This document shows positions 51,649 to 60,553 of a stretch of DNA of 64,000 bases, piece after piece. Source of the DNA: Novosphingopyxis sp965218915. GTDB taxonomy: Bacteria > Pseudomonadota > Alphaproteobacteria > Sphingomonadales > Sphingomonadaceae. The stretch spans positions 310,001 to 374,000 of the forward strand of contig NZ_OZ244708.1 of the NCBI RefSeq assembly GCF_965218915.1, read 5' to 3'. Numbering within the stretch: the first letter of the stretch is position 1; each line of letters begins with the position of its first letter. Under the pieces are notes generated by a model. The model saw only the letters and a list, made by a program, of their open reading frames with translations. It did not search any database and was not told the origin of the DNA. The position numbers were made by a program, and so were the translations under genes.

Positions 51649-53920
51649 GGATCGCACGGAGGGCCGCGGGCTCAGTCGACGTTCGCTGCTGATCGGCGGC
51701 GCGGCGGCCGGTGGGCTCGTGATCGGCTGGGCGCTGTGGCCGCGCCAATATCGTGCGGGTTTTGCGGCGACCGAGGACGAGCGCGTGTTCGACGCCTGGC
51801 TCAAGATCGCGCGCGACGGACGGGTGACGGTGGCGGTGCCGCAGGCCGAACTGGGCCAGGGCGTCTACACATTGTTGGCGCAGATCGTCGCCGGTGAACT
51901 CGGCGCGGATTGGCGCGCGGTGGCGGTGCAGCCGGCGGAGATCAATCCGCTGTTCGCCAATGTGTTGCTCGCCAGGCAATGGGCGCCGGCCGTGCTCCCG
52001 CCGCAGGCCGACCGCGCCGAGGACCAGCCGATGCTGGGCGATGCGCTGGAGGAGCTGGCGACGCGCGGCGCGTTCATGGTCACCGCCGGATCGAGCTCGG
52101 TGCGCATGTTCGAACAGCCCGCGCGCATCGCCGGGGCAACCGCGCGCGCGATGCTGTGCCGGGCGGCGGCGGCGCGCTGGGACGTGCCGTGGGAGAGCTG
52201 CCGGGCCGTGGACGGCTTCGTCATCCACGAACGGAGAAGGCTGCGCTTCGGCGAACTGGCGGAGGAGGCCGCCGCGCTCGATCCGCCCGATCCGGTGCCT
52301 TTGCTGCCGACGCCGCGCAACGCGCTGTCGGGGATGGACATGCCGCGGCTCGACGTGCCCGCCAAGCTGGACGGCAGCGCGACATTCGCCGCCGACGTGC
52401 GCCTGCCCGACATGCTCTACGCCGCGATCCGGCACGGCCCGATCGGCGATAGCAGGCTGACCAAGTTCAGCAGGGACGGCGCCAAGGGCGTCATCGGGCT
52501 GGTCGATGTGGTGACAACCGATCGCTGGCTGGCGGCGGTGGCGAACAATGGGTGGGCCGCCAACCGCGCGCTCGACCGGCTCGCGCCGACCTTCGAGACC
52601 CATGGACCCCTGCCGGACGACGATTCGATCGAGACCGCGCTCGCCGAAGCGCTGCGCACCGGCAAGGGTTGGACCATCGCAGAGCGCGGATCGGTGCTGG
52701 CTTCGTTCGAGAAATCCGCCGGGACGCGGGTGTTCGAGGCCGAGTACAACGCCGCGCCCGCGCTCCACGCCGGGATCGAGACGCGCAGCGCCACCGCATC
52801 GGTGCGCGGCGGCAAGGTGGAGGTCTGGGCGGCGAGCCAGGCGCCCGCCGCGGCGCGCGAGGCGGTGGCCGCCGCGCTCGGCGTGTCCGCGTCCGACGTC
52901 ATCCTCTATCCGATGCTGGCGGGCGGCGCGTTCGGGCGCGCGCTCGATCACGGCGTCGCGGTCGAGGCGGCGCTGATCAGCCGGCATATGGGCCGCCCGG
53001 TGCAGCTGACATGGTCGCGCGCGGAGGAATGCCTGCAGGACCATTACCGCGCGCCGGCCAAGGCAAGGATGATCGGCGCGATCGGGCAGGCGGGCGAGTT
53101 GGCCGGTCTCTCCGCCAAGATCGCGGTGCCTGCCACGATGCGCGAACAGATGCGCCGTCTGGTGCGCGTGGACCTGCCGCATGCGGCGTGGCGGGCGGTG
53201 GCGGACGAGTGCGATCCGCTGGCGGTCGAGGGCGCGATGCCGCTCTACAATATCCCCAATGTCGCGGTCGATCATTACCCGGCCGGGATCGGCATCCCCA
53301 CCGGCCGCTGGAGGGGCAATGCGAACAGCTACACCGCCTTTTTCGTCGAAGCCTTTCTCGACGAACTGGCGATCGCGGCCAGTATCGAGCCGCTTTCCTT
53401 TCGCATGCAGATGCTCGGCGGCCAACCGCGCCTGGCCGCCTGCATCACCGGCGTGGCGGCGATGGCCAACTGGACCGGCGGCGCGGGCGGCGAAGGGCAG
53501 GGGCTCGCCTGTCATGCCATGCGCGGTTCATATATCGCGGTGATCGCCAGCGCGCGGACCGGCGACCGCGGCGTGCGCGTTAGCCGCATCTCGGCGATGG
53601 TCGATGCCGGGCGGCTGATCAATCCGGACATCGCGCGCCAGCAGATCGAGGGCGGCATCGTCTGGGGGCTGGCGCAGGCGCTGGGCGCGGCGACGGGGTT
53701 CGAGCGCGGGCTGGCCACCGTCCGGCGGCTGCGCGAGGCCAATCTGCCCGCGCTGGACGACATGCCCGATATCCAGGTGGAATTCGTGCGCAGCGACGCG
53801 GAACCCGGCGGGATCGGCGAGATCGGCGTGCCCGCGATCGCGCCCGCGATCGCCAATGCGCTGTTTTCTGCGGCGGGGGTGCGGCTGCGCGAGCTGCCGC
53901 TGCTGTCCGGCGGGCTGTGA
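51632..53920 (+). CDS. Molybdopterin-binding hydroxylase large subunit (xanthine dehydrogenase/IorB type), Tat-exported
   Basis: This 762-residue protein resembles the beta subunit of isoquinoline 1-oxidoreductase-type molybdenum hydroxylases. A twin-arginine signal (LSRRSLLIGGAAAGGLVIG) opens it. VAVPQAELGQGVYT, GGAFGRALDHGVAVEAA, and near the end GGIGEIGVP with the catalytic Glu730 are the cofactor-site motifs. It starts at GTG 51632 inside the preceding gene. Such enzymes normally pair with a [2Fe-2S] small subunit, which is absent nearby. Substrate unknown. Confidence 0.88.
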   Translation: MSARAEDRTEGRGLSRRSLLIGGAAAGGLVIGWALWPRQYRAGFAATEDERVFDAWLKIARDGRVTVAVPQAELGQGVYTLLAQIVAGELGADWRAVAVQPAEINPLFANVLLARQWAPAVLPPQADRAEDQPMLGDALEELATRGAFMVTAGSSSVRMFEQPARIAGATARAMLCRAAAARWDVPWESCRAVDGFVIHERRRLRFGELAEEAAALDPPDPVPLLPTPRNALSGMDMPRLDVPAKLDGSATFAADVRLPDMLYAAIRHGPIGDSRLTKFSRDGAKGVIGLVDVVTTDRWLAAVANNGWAANRALDRLAPTFETHGPLPDDDSIETALAEALRTGKGWTIAERGSVLASFEKSAGTRVFEAEYNAAPALHAGIETRSATASVRGGKVEVWAASQAPAAAREAVAAALGVSASDVILYPMLAGGAFGRALDHGVAVEAALISRHMGRPVQLTWSRAEECLQDHYRAPAKARMIGAIGQAGELAGLSAKIAVPATMREQMRRLVRVDLPHAAWRAVADECDPLAVEGAMPLYNIPNVAVDHYPAGIGIPTGRWRGNANSYTAFFVEAFLDELAIAASIEPLSFRMQMLGGQPRLAACITGVAAMANWTGGAGGEGQGLACHAMRGSYIAVIASARTGDRGVRVSRISAMVDAGRLINPDIARQQIEGGIVWGLAQALGAATGFERGLATVRRLREANLPALDDMPDIQVEFVRSDAEPGGIGEIGVPAIAPAIANALFSAAGVRLRELPLLSGGL

Positions 53921-53989
53921 TCCGCGGGCGCTCCACCAGTTCTGGGAACGGGCTTTCGCGGCGCTTCCCGATGTGCGAACGCGGGCGGC

Positions 53990-54988
53990 GTGAAGCCTGA
54001 AACCCATCCCGTGATCCCGGCGCCGCGCATCGGCGTGCTGCTGGTCAATCTCGGCACGCCCGAGGCGGCCGAGCCAAAGGCGGTGAAGCGCTATCTGCGC
54101 GAGTTCCTGTCCGATCGCCGCGTGGTCGAGATCCCGCCCTTGCTGTGGCAGCCGATCCTGCGCGGCATCATCCTGCAGACCCGTCCCAAGAAATCCGCCG
54201 AAGCCTATAGCCAGGTGTGGATGGCCGGGGGCAGTCCGCTCGCTTATTACACCCGGCGGCAGGCCGAACGGCTTGCCGGGCAGTTCGGTGACGGCGTCGA
54301 TGTTCGCTGGGCGATGCGTTATGGCAAACCCGCGATCGGCGACATGCTGCGCGCGATGCAGGCGGATGGGTGCGAGCGGATCCTGATCGCGCCGCTCTAC
54401 CCGCAATATTGCGGCGCCACGACGGCGACGGTGATGGACGAGGCGTACCGCACGCTGGCCGCCATGCGCTGGCAACCCGCCCTGCGCACCCTGCCGCCCT
54501 ATCACGACGATCCGGCCTATATCGACGCATTGAAGCATTCGATCACCGCCTCGCTGGATGCGCTGGATTTCACGCCGGACGCGCTGCTGCTCAGCTTCCA
54601 CGGCATGCCGCAGCGCACGTTGGAGCTGGGCGATCCCTATCATTGCCAGTGCCGCAAGACCGCGCGGCTGCTGGGCGAGGCGATGGGCCGCGATGTGCGC
54701 GTCGCTTTCCAGTCGCGCTTCGGCCGCGCCAAATGGCTCGAACCGGCCACCGACGCGGTGCTCGAAGCAATGCCGGGCGAAGGTATCGAGCGCATCGCCA
54801 TCGCCGCGCCCGGCTTTGCCTCCGATTGCCTCGAAACGCTGGAAGAGCTGGCCATCCGCGGCAAGGAGCAGTTCCTGGGTGCGGGCGGCCAGCGCTTCGC
54901 CTATCTGCCCTGCCTCAACGACGGCGCGCCCGGCATGGCCATGCTGGAAACGCTGCTGAAGCGCGAGCTGGCGGGCTGGATCGATTAG
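53990..54988 (+). CDS. hemH: Ferrochelatase
   Basis: This 332-residue enzyme inserts Fe2+ into protoporphyrin IX, the last step of heme b synthesis. It has GVLLVNLGTPEAAEPKAVKRYLREFLSD, the catalytic His204 in LLLSFHGMPQRT, DPYHCQC and the Glu-containing APGFASDCLETLEEL. The start is a GTG at 53990; no ATG fits. C-terminal cysteines that bind a [2Fe-2S] cluster in some ferrochelatases are not evident. Confidence 0.95.
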   Translation: MKPETHPVIPAPRIGVLLVNLGTPEAAEPKAVKRYLREFLSDRRVVEIPPLLWQPILRGIILQTRPKKSAEAYSQVWMAGGSPLAYYTRRQAERLAGQFGDGVDVRWAMRYGKPAIGDMLRAMQADGCERILIAPLYPQYCGATTATVMDEAYRTLAAMRWQPALRTLPPYHDDPAYIDALKHSITASLDALDFTPDALLLSFHGMPQRTLELGDPYHCQCRKTARLLGEAMGRDVRVAFQSRFGRAKWLEPATDAVLEAMPGEGIERIAIAAPGFASDCLETLEELAIRGKEQFLGAGGQRFAYLPCLNDGAPGMAMLETLLKRELAGWID

Positions 54989-55090
54989 AAAGCCCGCGCT
55001 TGTCCGCAACTCTCGGGCCTTCTAAGCTTTAAACCTACGGGAGAGGCCGAATCCATCGGCCCGTAACAGGATGAGGAAGGTTTGAAGCTT

Positions 55091-55813
55091 ATGGCACGCA
55101 CGGCAGTGGTTACCGGAGGAAGTCGCGGCATCGGAGAGGCGATCAGCTGCGCGCTCAAAGACAAGGGCATGACCGTCGTCGCCGTCTATGCCGGCAATGA
55201 CGCTGCGGCCAAGGATTTTACCGAGCGCGCCGGCATCGAAACCCGCAAATGGGATGTGGGCGACCACCAGGCCTGCATCGACGGTTGCGCCGAGATCGCC
55301 GAAACGATCGGCCCGATCGACGTGCTGGTCAACAACGCCGGCATCACCCGCGACGGCACCATGCACAAGATGAGCTTCGACGACTGGAACGAAGTGATGC
55401 GCGTCAATCTGGGCGGCTGCTTCAACATGGCCAAGGCGGTGTACCCGGGCATGCGCGAGCGCGGATGGGGCCGCATCGTCAACATCGGTTCGATCAACGG
55501 GCAGGCCGGGCAATATGGCCAGGTCAACTACGCCGCCGCCAAGTCCGGCATCCACGGCTTCACCAAGGCGCTGGCGCAGGAGGGCGCTCGCTCGGGCGTC
55601 ACCGTCAACGCGATCGCGCCGGGCTATATCGACACCGACATGGTCGCCGCGGTGCCCGAACCGGTGCTCGAGAAGATCGTCGCCAAGATCCCGGTCGGCC
55701 GGCTGGGCCAAGCCGAGGAAATCGCGCGCGGCGTGTGCTTCCTGTGCTCCGACGATGCCGGGTTCGTCACCGGATCGACGATGTCGATCAACGGCGGCCA
55801 GCACATGTATTGA
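55091..55813 (+). CDS. phaB: Acetoacetyl-CoA reductase
   Basis: This 240-residue short-chain dehydrogenase reduces acetoacetyl-CoA to (R)-3-hydroxybutyryl-CoA with NADPH, the monomer step of polyhydroxybutyrate synthesis. Motifs are VVTGGSRGIGEA (7-18), NNAGITRDGTMHKM, and the triad Ser134 (GSINGQ), Tyr147 and Lys151 (YAAAK). ATG 55091 follows GGAAGG; a TTG three codons earlier is less likely. phaC and a phasin lie 6 kb downstream. Confidence 0.93.
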   Translation: MARTAVVTGGSRGIGEAISCALKDKGMTVVAVYAGNDAAAKDFTERAGIETRKWDVGDHQACIDGCAEIAETIGPIDVLVNNAGITRDGTMHKMSFDDWNEVMRVNLGGCFNMAKAVYPGMRERGWGRIVNIGSINGQAGQYGQVNYAAAKSGIHGFTKALAQEGARSGVTVNAIAPGYIDTDMVAAVPEPVLEKIVAKIPVGRLGQAEEIARGVCFLCSDDAGFVTGSTMSINGGQHMY

Positions 55814-55830
55814 AGGCGCAGTCCCTCTCT

Positions 55831-56110
55831 CGTCATTCCCGCGAAAGCGGGAATCCATCGCCGGAGCCACCCGTCAGGGAGAAGCGGATCAAGAAGTGGA
55901 ACCGGTCATGGACGATAGAAATGATCGAGGCCGTCAACCCGAATTGGCGCGACCTGGCACTGGAGTTCGGTTTCGATCGGCTGCCATCATTGGCGGTGCA
56001 TGTAGGAAACGTCAGGCGATGGATTCCCGCGTTCGCGGGAACGACGAATGTTGTTGATAAACGAGTCCATTTATTCTCGTCATTCCCGCGAAAGCGGGAA
56101 TCCATCGCCG
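55831..56110. repeat. Three copies of the CATTCCCGCGAAAGCGGGAATCC palindrome
   Basis: Direct copies lie at 55831-55862 and 56078-56110, and an inverted, slightly diverged copy at 56015-56048. The first and the inverted copy enclose a nuclease gene remnant. The unit is CGTCATTCCCGCGAAAGCGG followed by GAATCCATCGCC. Confidence 0.85.
55873..56014 (+). pseudogene. 3' remnant of a GIY-YIG nuclease-family gene
   Basis: Read in one frame, this stretch gives REKRIKKWNRSWTIEMIEA followed by NPNWRDLALEFGF. That closely matches the C terminus of small GIY-YIG nuclease-domain proteins of sphingomonads (REK-x-IKKW-x-R and NPxWRDL). The catalytic N-terminal part (GIY, YIG) is missing, replaced by a palindromic element, and the frame runs on into another element. 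It is a decayed fragment. Confidence 0.65.
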
Positions 56111-56166
56111 ATCTTTATCCCTAACCCGGTGACTCCATACTCTCGCCTTTCCCGCGAAATGCACTG

Positions 56167-56409
56167 ATGGACCGTTCGCTGTACCATCCGCCGGTCAAGC
56201 GCTCGGTCACCATCGCCGGACACCAGACTTCGATCAGCCTGGAGCCGCTGTTCTGGGATTTGCTCAGGCGCGCTGCCGACGAACTGGACGAACCATTGAA
56301 CGCCATCGTCGCGCGGATCGACGCCGAGCGGCTGGAATCGGACACGCCGTCCGGTTTGGCTGGAGCGATAAGATTGTGGCTGACCGACCGACTTCGCTCA
56401 TCGGCATAA
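56167..56409 (+). CDS. Ribbon-helix-helix domain protein (RHH_4 type)
   Basis: This 80-residue protein contains VKRSVTIAGHQTSISLEPLFWDLLRRAADE, the strand-helix-helix start of RHH_4 proteins, and IVARIDAE. These are small DNA-binding candidates common in alphaproteobacteria; targets are unknown. It converges with the nikR-like gene, ending 15 bp away. Confidence 0.8.
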   Translation: MDRSLYHPPVKRSVTIAGHQTSISLEPLFWDLLRRAADELDEPLNAIVARIDAERLESDTPSGLAGAIRLWLTDRLRSSA

Positions 56410-56424
56410 TGGAGGGGGCGTGCC

Positions 56425-56898
56425 TCAACTGCTCACCGGCGACAGATGTTCGTGCCCGTGATGGTGATGCGAACCCTCGGAATCATGCGCATCGCCCGGC
56501 TCGACCGCGATCAGATTGAGCTTGGCCAGCCGCACGCCGCGCTGCGCGGTTATCCGGTCGGCGAGCTTCTGCACCTCGGCCGATCTACCCTTCAGCATCA
56601 CCGACACCAGGCTGTCATAATGATCGAGCCGGACCGTGGCCGAAGATGCCACCAGATCGTGATGCGCATGCTCCATGCCCGATAACCGCTCGGGCAGCGC
56701 GCGGACCCTGCGGTCGTAGACATAGGACAAGGTGGCGACGCAGAACTCGGCCGCGCTGTCGTCCTGCCGCCAGCGCTCGACCGTGGCCCGCGCGATGTCG
56801 CGCATCGCCTCGGACCGGCTTTCATAACCGCGCGCGCGCGCCATTCGGTCCAGCTCCGCGGCCAGCACGTCGTCGATCGAAATGGTGATGCGCTGCAT
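56425..56898 (-). CDS. nikR: NikR-like ribbon-helix-helix metalloregulator with altered metal site
   Basis: This 157-residue protein aligns throughout with E. coli NikR (133 residues). It has RITISIDDVLAAELDRMARARGYESRSEAMRDI (DNA-binding RHH), LSYVYDRRVR, HHDLVASSATVRLDH and LKGRSAEVQKLADRITAQRGVR. The ligand matching E. coli His76 is kept (His77), but His87, His89 and Cys95 correspond to Thr88, Arg90 and Ser96. A His-rich tail (about residues 138-151, with SHHHHGHEH) is added. It is divergent from a TonB-dependent receptor and probably controls it. ATG 56898 starts the RHH domain. Confidence 0.88.
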   Translation of the reverse strand: MQRITISIDDVLAAELDRMARARGYESRSEAMRDIARATVERWRQDDSAAEFCVATLSYVYDRRVRALPERLSGMEHAHHDLVASSATVRLDHYDSLVSVMLKGRSAEVQKLADRITAQRGVRLAKLNLIAVEPGDAHDSEGSHHHHGHEHLSPVSS

Positions 56899-56976
56899 GG
56901 TGGACGCCCTCTCGGGCACCGTCATGCCATCCTGCAAAAAAAGCGTCAAATCCGTTGCAACTCTTTCGAACGCGGG

Positions 56977-56997
56977 TACGTATGCAGAATATACGTA
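56977..56997. promoter_or_regulatory. Candidate NikR-like operator between the regulator and receptor genes
   Basis: TACGTAT-N7-ATACGTA is a perfect 7-bp-arm palindrome in an AT-rich island between the divergent starts, 78 bp from the regulator ATG and 54 bp from the receptor ATG. It contains GTAT/ATAC half-sites like those of E. coli NikR (GTATGA-N16-TCATAC) but with different spacing. The palindrome is seen; binding is inferred. Confidence 0.55.
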
Positions 56998-57051
56998 TTA
57001 TTCTTACATTCGGTGGACGCGGATCGTCCATGTCTTTGGGGGGAGTGTGAA

Positions 57052-59148
57052 ATGTCTGCAAAGTTCCGGCCAGGTGCGGCAGTGCTGATGCTGGCGAGCG
57101 CATCGACCTTCTCCCCTCCGCTGCTCGCGCAGGAGGCGCAGCAGGACGGATCGAGCGGGAACGTCCGGCTCCAGGGCGGTGTCTCGCAGGAAGATGAGAA
57201 CGCGCCAAGTGCGAGCAACGAGCCGATCGTCGTCTATGGCCGCGCGATCGAGCAGATCGGCGTCGCGACGTCGGGATCGCAGGGCACCGTCGGTTACGCG
57301 GATTTCGACAATGTGCCGATCAGCCGCACCGGCGAGCTGGTCGAGAACGTACCCGGCGTCATCGCCACCCAGCATTCGGGATCGGGCAAGGCCAACCAGT
57401 ATTTCCTGCGCGGCTTCAACCTCGATCACGGCACCGATTTCGCCGGCTTCGTCGACGGCGCGCCGATCAACATGCGCAGCCACGGGCACGGCCAGGGCTA
57501 TCTCGACTTCAACTTCCTCATCCCCGAAACGCTGGAGCGGATCGACTATCGGAAAGGCCCTTATTTCGCCGATGTCGGCGACTTTTCGGCGGCCGGCACG
57601 GTCTCCTTCGTCACCCGCGACACGATCGCGCCCTTCGTTCAGGGTGAAGCCGGAGCATTCGGATACCTGCGCGCCGTTGCGGCGGGCAGTACGCAGCTCG
57701 GCGGCGGTGACCTCCTCGCCGCCGCCGAGGTCCAGGGCTATGACGGGCCCTGGGTCCTGCCGGAAAAGCTGCACCGGATCGCAGGCCTCGTGAAATACAG
57801 TCAGGGCGGGCGCGACGATCATTTTTCGGTGCAGATCAACGGCTATGACAGCCGCTGGCAATCCACCGACCAGATTCCCGAGCGGGCGGTGGAGAGCGGG
57901 CTGATCGACCGCTTCGGCAACATCGACCCGAACCTGGGCGGCGACACCACGCGGATCGGCGGCGTCGCCAATGCCGCGCTCGGCAATACCAAACTGAACG
58001 CGTTCGTCACCTATTACGACTTCCGGCTGACCTCCAACTTCACCTATTTCCTCGACGATCCGGTGAATGGCGACGAGTTCATCCAGCGCGATCGCCGGAC
58101 CATTTACGGCGGCGCGGCTAGCCACAAGTTCGATCTGGGATTCGTCGACCTGACGTTGGGCGGCGACCTGCGCTATGACGCGGTCGACCGCGTGGGCCTG
58201 TATGACAGCGTCGCGGGCGTGCAGACCAATACCATCCGGCAGGATCAGGTCGATGAATTCGGTTTCGGTCTTTACGGCCAGGCCGAGGTCATGCTGGCGC
58301 CGGGCCTGCGCGCGATCGGCGGTCTGCGTTACGATCGGATCGGTTATGATGTCGAATCCGATCTGGCGGCCAATTCCGGCACCGGTCATGACGATCTGTT
58401 CGGGCCGAAGGTCGCATTGGCCTGGCAGCCGACCGACGGGCTTGAACTCTACGCCAATTACGGCCGAAGCTTCCATTCGAACGACGTGCGCGGCGCCACC
58501 ATCCGGATCGATCCGGCCAGCGGCGATCCGGCGGACCCGGTGCGCGCGATCTCGCCGGCTGACGGCGCCGAACTCGGCGCGCGGTTGGAACGCGGCGCGT
58601 TGACCGCCTCGCTGGTCGGCTATTATCTGAAGCTCGCCAGCGAACTGGTGTTCGTCGGCGATGCCGGCAACACCGAACCCAATGACGCCTCGCGGCGCTA
58701 CGGCGTGGAGGCGACTTTGTTCTGGCGGCCGACCGACTGGATCACGATCGATGCCGATTACGCCTATACCGACGCGCGGTTCGCCGATGTCGGCGCGGAC
58801 GACTATATTCCCGGTGCGGTGCCCGAGGTCATTTCGGCGGGCGTGACGCTGAGCCCGACGCGTGCGATCGATCTCACCGCCAAGCTGCGCCACTTCGGTT
58901 CGGCCCCGCTGATCGAGGACAACAGCGTGCGCAGCGATCCGACCACGCTGGTGAATATCGGCGGCTATTACGATTTCGGCCGGCTGCGCATCGGCGCGGA
59001 GCTGTTCAATCTGTTCGATGCCGAGGATTCGGACATCACCTATTTCTACGAATCGCAATTGCGGGGCGAAGCCGCGCCGGTCGCCGACCGCCATTTCCAT
59101 CCGGTGGAGCCGAGACAGTTGAGAGCGAGCGTGAGGTACACCTTCTAA
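57052..59148 (+). CDS. TonB-dependent outer-membrane receptor
   Basis: This 698-residue protein has a signal peptide (to about residue 27), a plug domain with ISRTGELVENVPGVIATQHSGSGKANQYFLRGFNLDHGTDF-type sequence, and DGAPINMRSHGHGQGYLDFNFLIPE. A 22-strand barrel follows, ending LRASVRYTF. It should import a scarce substrate using TonB energy. Its head-to-head placement with a NikR-like regulator suggests a metal or metal chelate. ATG 57052 has GGGGGGAG six bases upstream. Confidence 0.92.
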   Translation: MSAKFRPGAAVLMLASASTFSPPLLAQEAQQDGSSGNVRLQGGVSQEDENAPSASNEPIVVYGRAIEQIGVATSGSQGTVGYADFDNVPISRTGELVENVPGVIATQHSGSGKANQYFLRGFNLDHGTDFAGFVDGAPINMRSHGHGQGYLDFNFLIPETLERIDYRKGPYFADVGDFSAAGTVSFVTRDTIAPFVQGEAGAFGYLRAVAAGSTQLGGGDLLAAAEVQGYDGPWVLPEKLHRIAGLVKYSQGGRDDHFSVQINGYDSRWQSTDQIPERAVESGLIDRFGNIDPNLGGDTTRIGGVANAALGNTKLNAFVTYYDFRLTSNFTYFLDDPVNGDEFIQRDRRTIYGGAASHKFDLGFVDLTLGGDLRYDAVDRVGLYDSVAGVQTNTIRQDQVDEFGFGLYGQAEVMLAPGLRAIGGLRYDRIGYDVESDLAANSGTGHDDLFGPKVALAWQPTDGLELYANYGRSFHSNDVRGATIRIDPASGDPADPVRAISPADGAELGARLERGALTASLVGYYLKLASELVFVGDAGNTEPNDASRRYGVEATLFWRPTDWITIDADYAYTDARFADVGADDYIPGAVPEVISAGVTLSPTRAIDLTAKLRHFGSAPLIEDNSVRSDPTTLVNIGGYYDFGRLRIGAELFNLFDAEDSDITYFYESQLRGEAAPVADRHFHPVEPRQLRASVRYTF

Positions 59149-59149
59149 A

Positions 59150-59264
59150 GATCCTCCCCGGCACGGGGAGGGGGACCATCCGCAGGATGGTGGAGGGCGC
59201 GGCGGCCCCCCCCGTCACGCCGCCTTTCGGCAGCGCGCCACCTCCCCGTTCCGGGGAGGATTTT
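59150..59264. repeat. Palindromic element, CCTCCCCGG type, after the receptor gene
   Basis: It starts ATCCTCCCCGGCACGGGGAG and ends CCTCCCCGTTCCGGGGAGG, with internal GGTGGAGGGCGC and GTCACGCCGCC parts. It is the third copy of the family found at 17554 and 18484 and fills the gap between the convergent receptor and murA genes. Confidence 0.85.
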
Positions 59265-59269
59265 ACCTG

Positions 59270-60553
59270 TCAATCCCCACCGACGCGCTCGATATCCGCG
59301 CCGACCGCCTCGAGCTTTTCCTCGAGCCGTTCATAGCCGCGGTCGAGATGGTAGACGCGGTTGAGCTCGGTCTGACCCTCGGCGGCCAGCCCGGCGATGA
59401 CCAGGCTCATCGAGGCGCGCAGATCGGTCGCCATCACCGGCGCGCCGGTCAGTTGCTCCACGCCGCGCACCACCGCGGTGTGCCCGTCGACGTCGATATG
59501 CGCGCCCATGCGGTTGAGCTCGGGCACGTGCATATAGCGGTTCTCGAAAATCGTCTCGGTCAGCACGCTGTTGCCGTCCGCCTTGCACAAGAGCGCCATG
59601 AGCTGCGCCTGCATGTCGGTGGCCAGCCCCGGATAGGGCGCGGTGGTGAGCCGGACGGGTTTGAGGGTGCCGTTGGCGGCAATCTTCACGCCCTTCTTGT
59701 GCGGTTCGACATGCAGGCCCATTTCGGTGAGCGCGATCAGCGTGGCATCCATCTCGTCCGCGCGCGCGCCGATCAGGTCGACCTCGCCGCCGGTGATCGC
59801 GGCGGCGCAGGCATAGCTGCCGGCCTCGATCCGGTCCGGCATCACCTCATAGGTCGCGCCGTGCATCCGCGGCACGCCGTGGATGGTGATGTCGGACGTG
59901 CCGATGCCCTCGATATCCGCGCCCATTGCCGCCAGCAGCTTGCACAGATCGACGATCTCCGGTTCGCGCGCGGCGTTGCGCAGCAGCGTGGTGCCGCTGG
60001 CGAGCGATGCCGCCATCAACGCATTCTCGGTCGCGCCGACCGATACCACGGGAAAGCTGTAAGTGCCGCCCGGAAGGCCGCCGTCGGGCGCGCTGGCGCG
60101 GACATAGCCGGCCGCGATCTCGATCTCGGCGCCCATCGCCTCGAGCACTTTGAGATGCAGATCGATCGGCCGGTTGCCGATCGCGCAGCCGCCCGGCAGC
60201 GATACCGTCGCCTCGCCCGCGCGCGCCAGCAGGGGCCCAAGCACCAGGATCGAGGCGCGCATCTTGCGCACGATGTCATAGGGCGCGACCGTGGAGGTGA
60301 TCCGCGTCGCCTGCAGCGTCATCACGCGGCCGAAATCCTCCGGGCGCGATCCGGCGATGGCGGTGGAAACACCGAACTGGTTCATGAGATGCTGAAAGCT
60401 GTCGATGTCCGCGAGCCGCGGCAGGTTGCGCAGCGTCAGCGGCTCGTCGGTCAGCAGCGCGCAGGGGATGAGTGTGAGCGCGCTGTTCTTGGCGCCGGAG
60501 ATCGGAATGCGGCCCGATAAACGATTGCCGCCGCGAATGAGAATTCTGTCCAT
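59270..60553 (-). CDS. murA: UDP-N-acetylglucosamine 1-carboxyvinyltransferase
   Basis: This 427-residue EPSP-fold enzyme makes the first committed step of peptidoglycan synthesis, adding enolpyruvate from PEP to UDP-GlcNAc. It has GAKNSALTLIPCALL (Lys22, Asn23), the catalytic and fosfomycin-target Cys123 in LPGGCAIGNRPIDLH, DRIEAGSYACAAA, PGLATDMQAQLMALL, and ENRYMHVPELNRMGA. Cys123 implies normal fosfomycin susceptibility at the target. Confidence 0.97.
   Translation of the reverse strand: MDRILIRGGNRLSGRIPISGAKNSALTLIPCALLTDEPLTLRNLPRLADIDSFQHLMNQFGVSTAIAGSRPEDFGRVMTLQATRITSTVAPYDIVRKMRASILVLGPLLARAGEATVSLPGGCAIGNRPIDLHLKVLEAMGAEIEIAAGYVRASAPDGGLPGGTYSFPVVSVGATENALMAASLASGTTLLRNAAREPEIVDLCKLLAAMGADIEGIGTSDITIHGVPRMHGATYEVMPDRIEAGSYACAAAITGGEVDLIGARADEMDATLIALTEMGLHVEPHKKGVKIAANGTLKPVRLTTAPYPGLATDMQAQLMALLCKADGNSVLTETIFENRYMHVPELNRMGAHIDVDGHTAVVRGVEQLTGAPVMATDLRASMSLVIAGLAAEGQTELNRVYHLDRGYERLEEKLEAVGADIERVGGD

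Noticed and set aside
51593..53515. A 640-codon minus-strand frame
   Set aside because: It is antisense to the molybdopterin hydroxylase subunit and has no domain signature.
55831..56110. CRISPR array
   Set aside because: The three repeated units are palindromic, in mixed orientation and irregularly spaced, with no cas genes; they are intergenic repeats.
57004..59100. A 698-codon minus-strand frame
   Set aside because: It is the antisense shadow of the TonB-dependent receptor, with no recognisable motif.
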